This document shows, piece by piece, positions 30,556-33,095 of a stretch of DNA of 33,095 nucleotides; the first letter of the stretch is position 1; every line of letters starts with the position of its first letter. The notes below the pieces were generated by a model. That model ran no database searches, was not told where the DNA came from, and saw nothing but the letters and a program-made list of their open reading frames with translations. The position numbers were made by a program, and so were the translations under genes. Where the stretch lies: the NCBI GenBank assembly GCA_043772355.1, contig JAYVGI010000125.1, forward strand, positions 1 through 33,095, in the 5' to 3' direction. This stretch comes from JAAFIP01 sp043772355. GTDB lineage: Bacteria > Pseudomonadota > Gammaproteobacteria > Burkholderiales > Burkholderiaceae_C.

Positions 30556-33095
30556 ATGCACCCGCCTATCTCGTTACCACCCTCCCTGCAAGCCAGCGCC
30601 AGCAAGATGCGCTCGGCCCTGTTGCTGGCTATTGTGGTGGCTGCCATCAACTACCTCTTGTGGTCATGGGTCGGCGCATCCGTCCCCGCACCTGCACCCG
30701 ATGTAGCCGCACGCGTCAACGGTTTAACCTATGCCCCCTTTGGCCGCTCCGACGCGCCCTGGGTTCGGCACGCACCGGCTGGGCAAACCATTGCCGCAGA
30801 CATGCAGCAACTGGCCCGCATCACACAAAACATTCGCACCTACAGTGCATCTCAGTTCCCAGAGTTGCCTGCATTGGCAGCGCAGAGCGGCTTGCAAGTC
30901 ACCCTGGGCGCTTGGTTGGACAAGTATTTCGATAACAACGAACGGGAAATCAAAGCCGCGCTGAGCATGGCTGCCCAACATGCCAACATCACCCGCTTGG
31001 TGATAGGTAACGAGACCGTGCTCAAGCAAAACCTCACGCCAGCGCAACTCATCGGCCACCTCGAGCGCGTGCGTGCTGCCACCAAATTGCCCGTATCTAC
31101 AGCAGAACCGTGGCATGTATGGATCAAGCACCCCGAGCTGGCCGAGCATGTGGACTTCATCACCATCCACCTGCTGCCTTACTGGGAGGGTGTGGGCCTG
31201 GACACGGCGGTAGACGAGTCGATGGAGCGCATGGCACGGGTGCGTGCACGCTTTCCCGGCAAGCCGATTGTGATTGGCGAGATAGGCTACCCCAGCAGCG
31301 GCGACAGCATCAAACGCGCCCAGCCCTCGCCTGCCGCCCAAGCAGCGTTTACCCGCCAATTCGTTGCACGCGCCGCCAAGGACAAGCTGGACTACTTTTT
31401 GATCGAAGCCTACGACCAGCCCTGGAAGCAAACCGAAGAGGGCCGCGCTGGTGCCTACTGGGGTGTCTTCGATGCCGCGCGCCAGCCCAAGTTTGCCTTT
31501 AGCGGCCCGGTGGTGCCAGACCCCTACTGGCGTGCCAAAGCCTTGGGTTCTTCGGCTGCAGGGTTTGTGTTTTTGTTGTGGTTCCTCACGCGGTTTGCCA
31601 CCTTGAGCCGCCTGGCACGCACCGCCTTTGCCGCCACCGCACAGGGCGTGCTTTCTGTTGCCACCATCGTCGTCACCTTGCCGCTGCTGCACTACATGGC
31701 AGCAGGCGATTGGGTGATGCTGGCTTTGTTAATCCCCACATCCCTCATCATGGTGGCGATTTTGCTGGCGCATTTGTTTGAGTTTGTAGAGCTGTTTTGG
31801 CATGGCAGCCTGCGCCGAAATTTTCAACCCATTCCCTTGCCAGATTCAGCAGCGCAGCCCTTTGTCTCCGTCCACCTGGCCTGCTGCAACGAGCCGCCCG
31901 AGATGGTGATCGCCACCATCCAAAGCCTGTGCGCGCTGGACTACAAATCCTATGAAGTGATCGTGATTGACAACAACACGGCAGACGCAGCCTTGTGGCA
32001 ACCTGTGCGCGATTATGTGGCCAGCTTGCCTGCGCACTTTCGCTTTATCCACTTGCCACAATGGCCAGGCTACAAAGCCGGTGCACTCAATTTTGCACTG
32101 GGCAAGGCCGACCCACGCACCGAGGTAGTGGCCGTGGTAGATGCCGACTATGTCGTCAAACCTGAATGGCTGCGCTCGCTGGTGGGCTACTTTGCCGACA
32201 CCCATGTGGGCATTGTGCAGGCACCCCAGGCGCACCGGGACTGGGGCGCCAGCGTGTTTCGCAAGATGATGAACTGGGAATACGACGGTTTCTTTCGCAT
32301 CGGCATGCACCACCGCAACGAGCGCGATGCCATCATCCAGCACGGCACCATGACGATGATCCGCGCCAGCGCACTGAAAGAGCACGGCCAATGGTCTGAG
32401 TGGTGCATGTGCGAAGACACCGAGCTGGGCCTGCGCCTGATGCAGCAGGACCTGCGCACCGTGTACGTAGACCAAGTGATGGGCGAAGGCCTCACGCCCA
32501 ACAGCTTTGCCGCCTTCAAAAAGCAGCGCCAACGCTGGGCGCAGGGTGGCATGCAGATTCTGAAGGCCCATTGGCGTGTGCTGCTGGGGGGCGGCTTGCG
32601 CCAAGCTAGCGCGCAGCCAGCGCAGCAGCGCGGTGCACTGCAAAATGCACCGATCCACACGTCCCTTACTTTGGGGCAGCGCTACCACTTTCTGGCTGGC
32701 TGGCTGCCGTGGATAGGTGACCTCTTGCATTTTGTCTTCGTTTTTGCAGCCTTGGCTTGGACAATGGGTGTGCTGGCGTTGCCGCAGTACTTCTCGCTAC
32801 CCGTCATGCTTTTTATGTTGCCACTGGCCGTGTTTTGCGCCGCCAAGCTGGTGATGGGCCCTCTGCTGTACTGGCGGCGGGTGCCCTGCTCTGCGGGCGG
32901 CATCGTGGGCGCTGCTATTGCAGGCATGGCGCTATCGCATGCCATAGCGCGCGGCGTGTGGGCAGGGCTGTTCTACAAGACAGGGGTGTTCCAGATTACA
33001 GCCAAAGGCAAAGTTCCCTCGAGTTCTAGCGCCGTTGGTTTGCCAGCAGAGCCAAAGCCCCATGCCTATGCACAACTTGCAGAGATGTTGGCACC
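30556..33095 (+). CDS. ndvB: GH17-GT2 fusion, NdvB-type beta-glucan synthase (3' cut by window end)
   Basis: The frame is open from the ATG at 30556 to the window end, 846 codons, with the C-terminus outside. Order: one N-terminal span (about 19-40); a GH17 domain (57-330) with Glu153 in VIGNETVL and Glu242 in IGEIGYPSSG; two to three spans (about 338-425); a GT2 catalytic domain (430-680) with DNNT (472-475), DAD (529-531), EDTELG (from 620) and QRQRW (657-661), the processive-synthase motifs; then further spans. This matches Pseudomonas NdvB, where a GT2 makes cyclic beta-1,3-glucan from UDP-glucose and the GH17 domain elongates or branches it. No clear ribosome site precedes the ATG; ATG codon 18 is an alternative start. 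Confidence 0.88.
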   Translation, partial: MHPPISLPPSLQASASKMRSALLLAIVVAAINYLLWSWVGASVPAPAPDVAARVNGLTYAPFGRSDAPWVRHAPAGQTIAADMQQLARITQNIRTYSASQFPELPALAAQSGLQVTLGAWLDKYFDNNEREIKAALSMAAQHANITRLVIGNETVLKQNLTPAQLIGHLERVRAATKLPVSTAEPWHVWIKHPELAEHVDFITIHLLPYWEGVGLDTAVDESMERMARVRARFPGKPIVIGEIGYPSSGDSIKRAQPSPAAQAAFTRQFVARAAKDKLDYFLIEAYDQPWKQTEEGRAGAYWGVFDAARQPKFAFSGPVVPDPYWRAKALGSSAAGFVFLLWFLTRFATLSRLARTAFAATAQGVLSVATIVVTLPLLHYMAAGDWVMLALLIPTSLIMVAILLAHLFEFVELFWHGSLRRNFQPIPLPDSAAQPFVSVHLACCNEPPEMVIATIQSLCALDYKSYEVIVIDNNTADAALWQPVRDYVASLPAHFRFIHLPQWPGYKAGALNFALGKADPRTEVVAVVDADYVVKPEWLRSLVGYFADTHVGIVQAPQAHRDWGASVFRKMMNWEYDGFFRIGMHHRNERDAIIQHGTMTMIRASALKEHGQWSEWCMCEDTELGLRLMQQDLRTVYVDQVMGEGLTPNSFAAFKKQRQRWAQGGMQILKAHWRVLLGGGLRQASAQPAQQRGALQNAPIHTSLTLGQRYHFLAGWLPWIGDLLHFVFVFAALAWTMGVLALPQYFSLPVMLFMLPLAVFCAAKLVMGPLLYWRRVPCSAGGIVGAAIAGMALSHAIARGVWAGLFYKTGVFQITAKGKVPSSSSAVGLPAEPKPHAYAQLAEMLA

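Noticed and set aside
1..33095. CRISPR arrays, rRNA or tRNA genes
   Set aside because: No regularly spaced direct repeats and no tRNA-like cloverleaf or rRNA sequence were noticed on reading. A dedicated tRNA or covariance search was not possible here.

Overview
The window looks like chromosome from a betaproteobacterium of the order Burkholderiales, probably Comamonadaceae. The grounds are moderately high GC, the gene types (Bug-type tripartite-tricarboxylate binding protein, liv-type ABC operon next to beta-oxidation genes, curA-like reductase), and the presence of short intergenic repeats I associate with that group. I could run no database search, so taxonomy and family names rest on motif recognition. 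No rRNA, tRNA, CRISPR array, integrase or complete insertion sequence was seen.

Layout. 1-1841 (+): tail of a yeaH/DUF444 gene coupled to ycgB/SpoVR. 1990-9836 (-): two SDR oxidoreductases, a glutathione S-transferase-like protein, a fatty acid desaturase, a curA-like reductase and a hotdog thioesterase. This run is interrupted by an AT-richer AAA ATPase/TOPRIM-like pair (6951-9001) that resembles two-gene anti-phage systems. 9880-17717 (-): a secreted DUF922-type protein, a small membrane protein, an acyl-CoA dehydrogenase, a nucleotidyltransferase module with two overlapping small genes, a secreted protein whose signal peptide carries a tetranucleotide repeat that puts it out of frame, a thiolase, and a fused enoyl-CoA hydratase/3-hydroxyacyl-CoA dehydrogenase. 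17980-23141 (-): a complete branched-chain amino acid-type ABC importer (binding protein, LivH, LivM, LivG, LivF). 23328-26433: a TauD/TfdA dioxygenase (+), a Bug-type binding protein (-) and an orphan ABC binding protein (-). 26745-33095: an envelope glucan region with an LtaS/OpgB-like phosphoglycerol transferase (+), a small membrane protein (+), a membrane-anchored GH17 enzyme (-) and a GH17-GT2 fusion of NdvB type (+, cut by the window end).

How the genes fit together. The importer, acyl-CoA dehydrogenase, hydratase/dehydrogenase, thiolase, thioesterase and SDRs suggest uptake and beta-oxidation of an acyl or organic-acid substrate (inference). The last 6 kb plausibly make, remodel and phosphoglycerol-decorate a periplasmic beta-1,3/1,6-glucan.

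The points most worth following up are: the (AGAC)5 tract that switches off a signal-peptide gene; the ATPase/TOPRIM-like pair; the glucan locus with two GH17 enzymes and a phosphoglycerol transferase; a repeat element inserted in frame into an acyl-CoA dehydrogenase; a Walker A Lys-to-Arg change in LivF; and a 218-bp inverted-repeat element with a G10 tract at its edge, next to a ribosome binding site.
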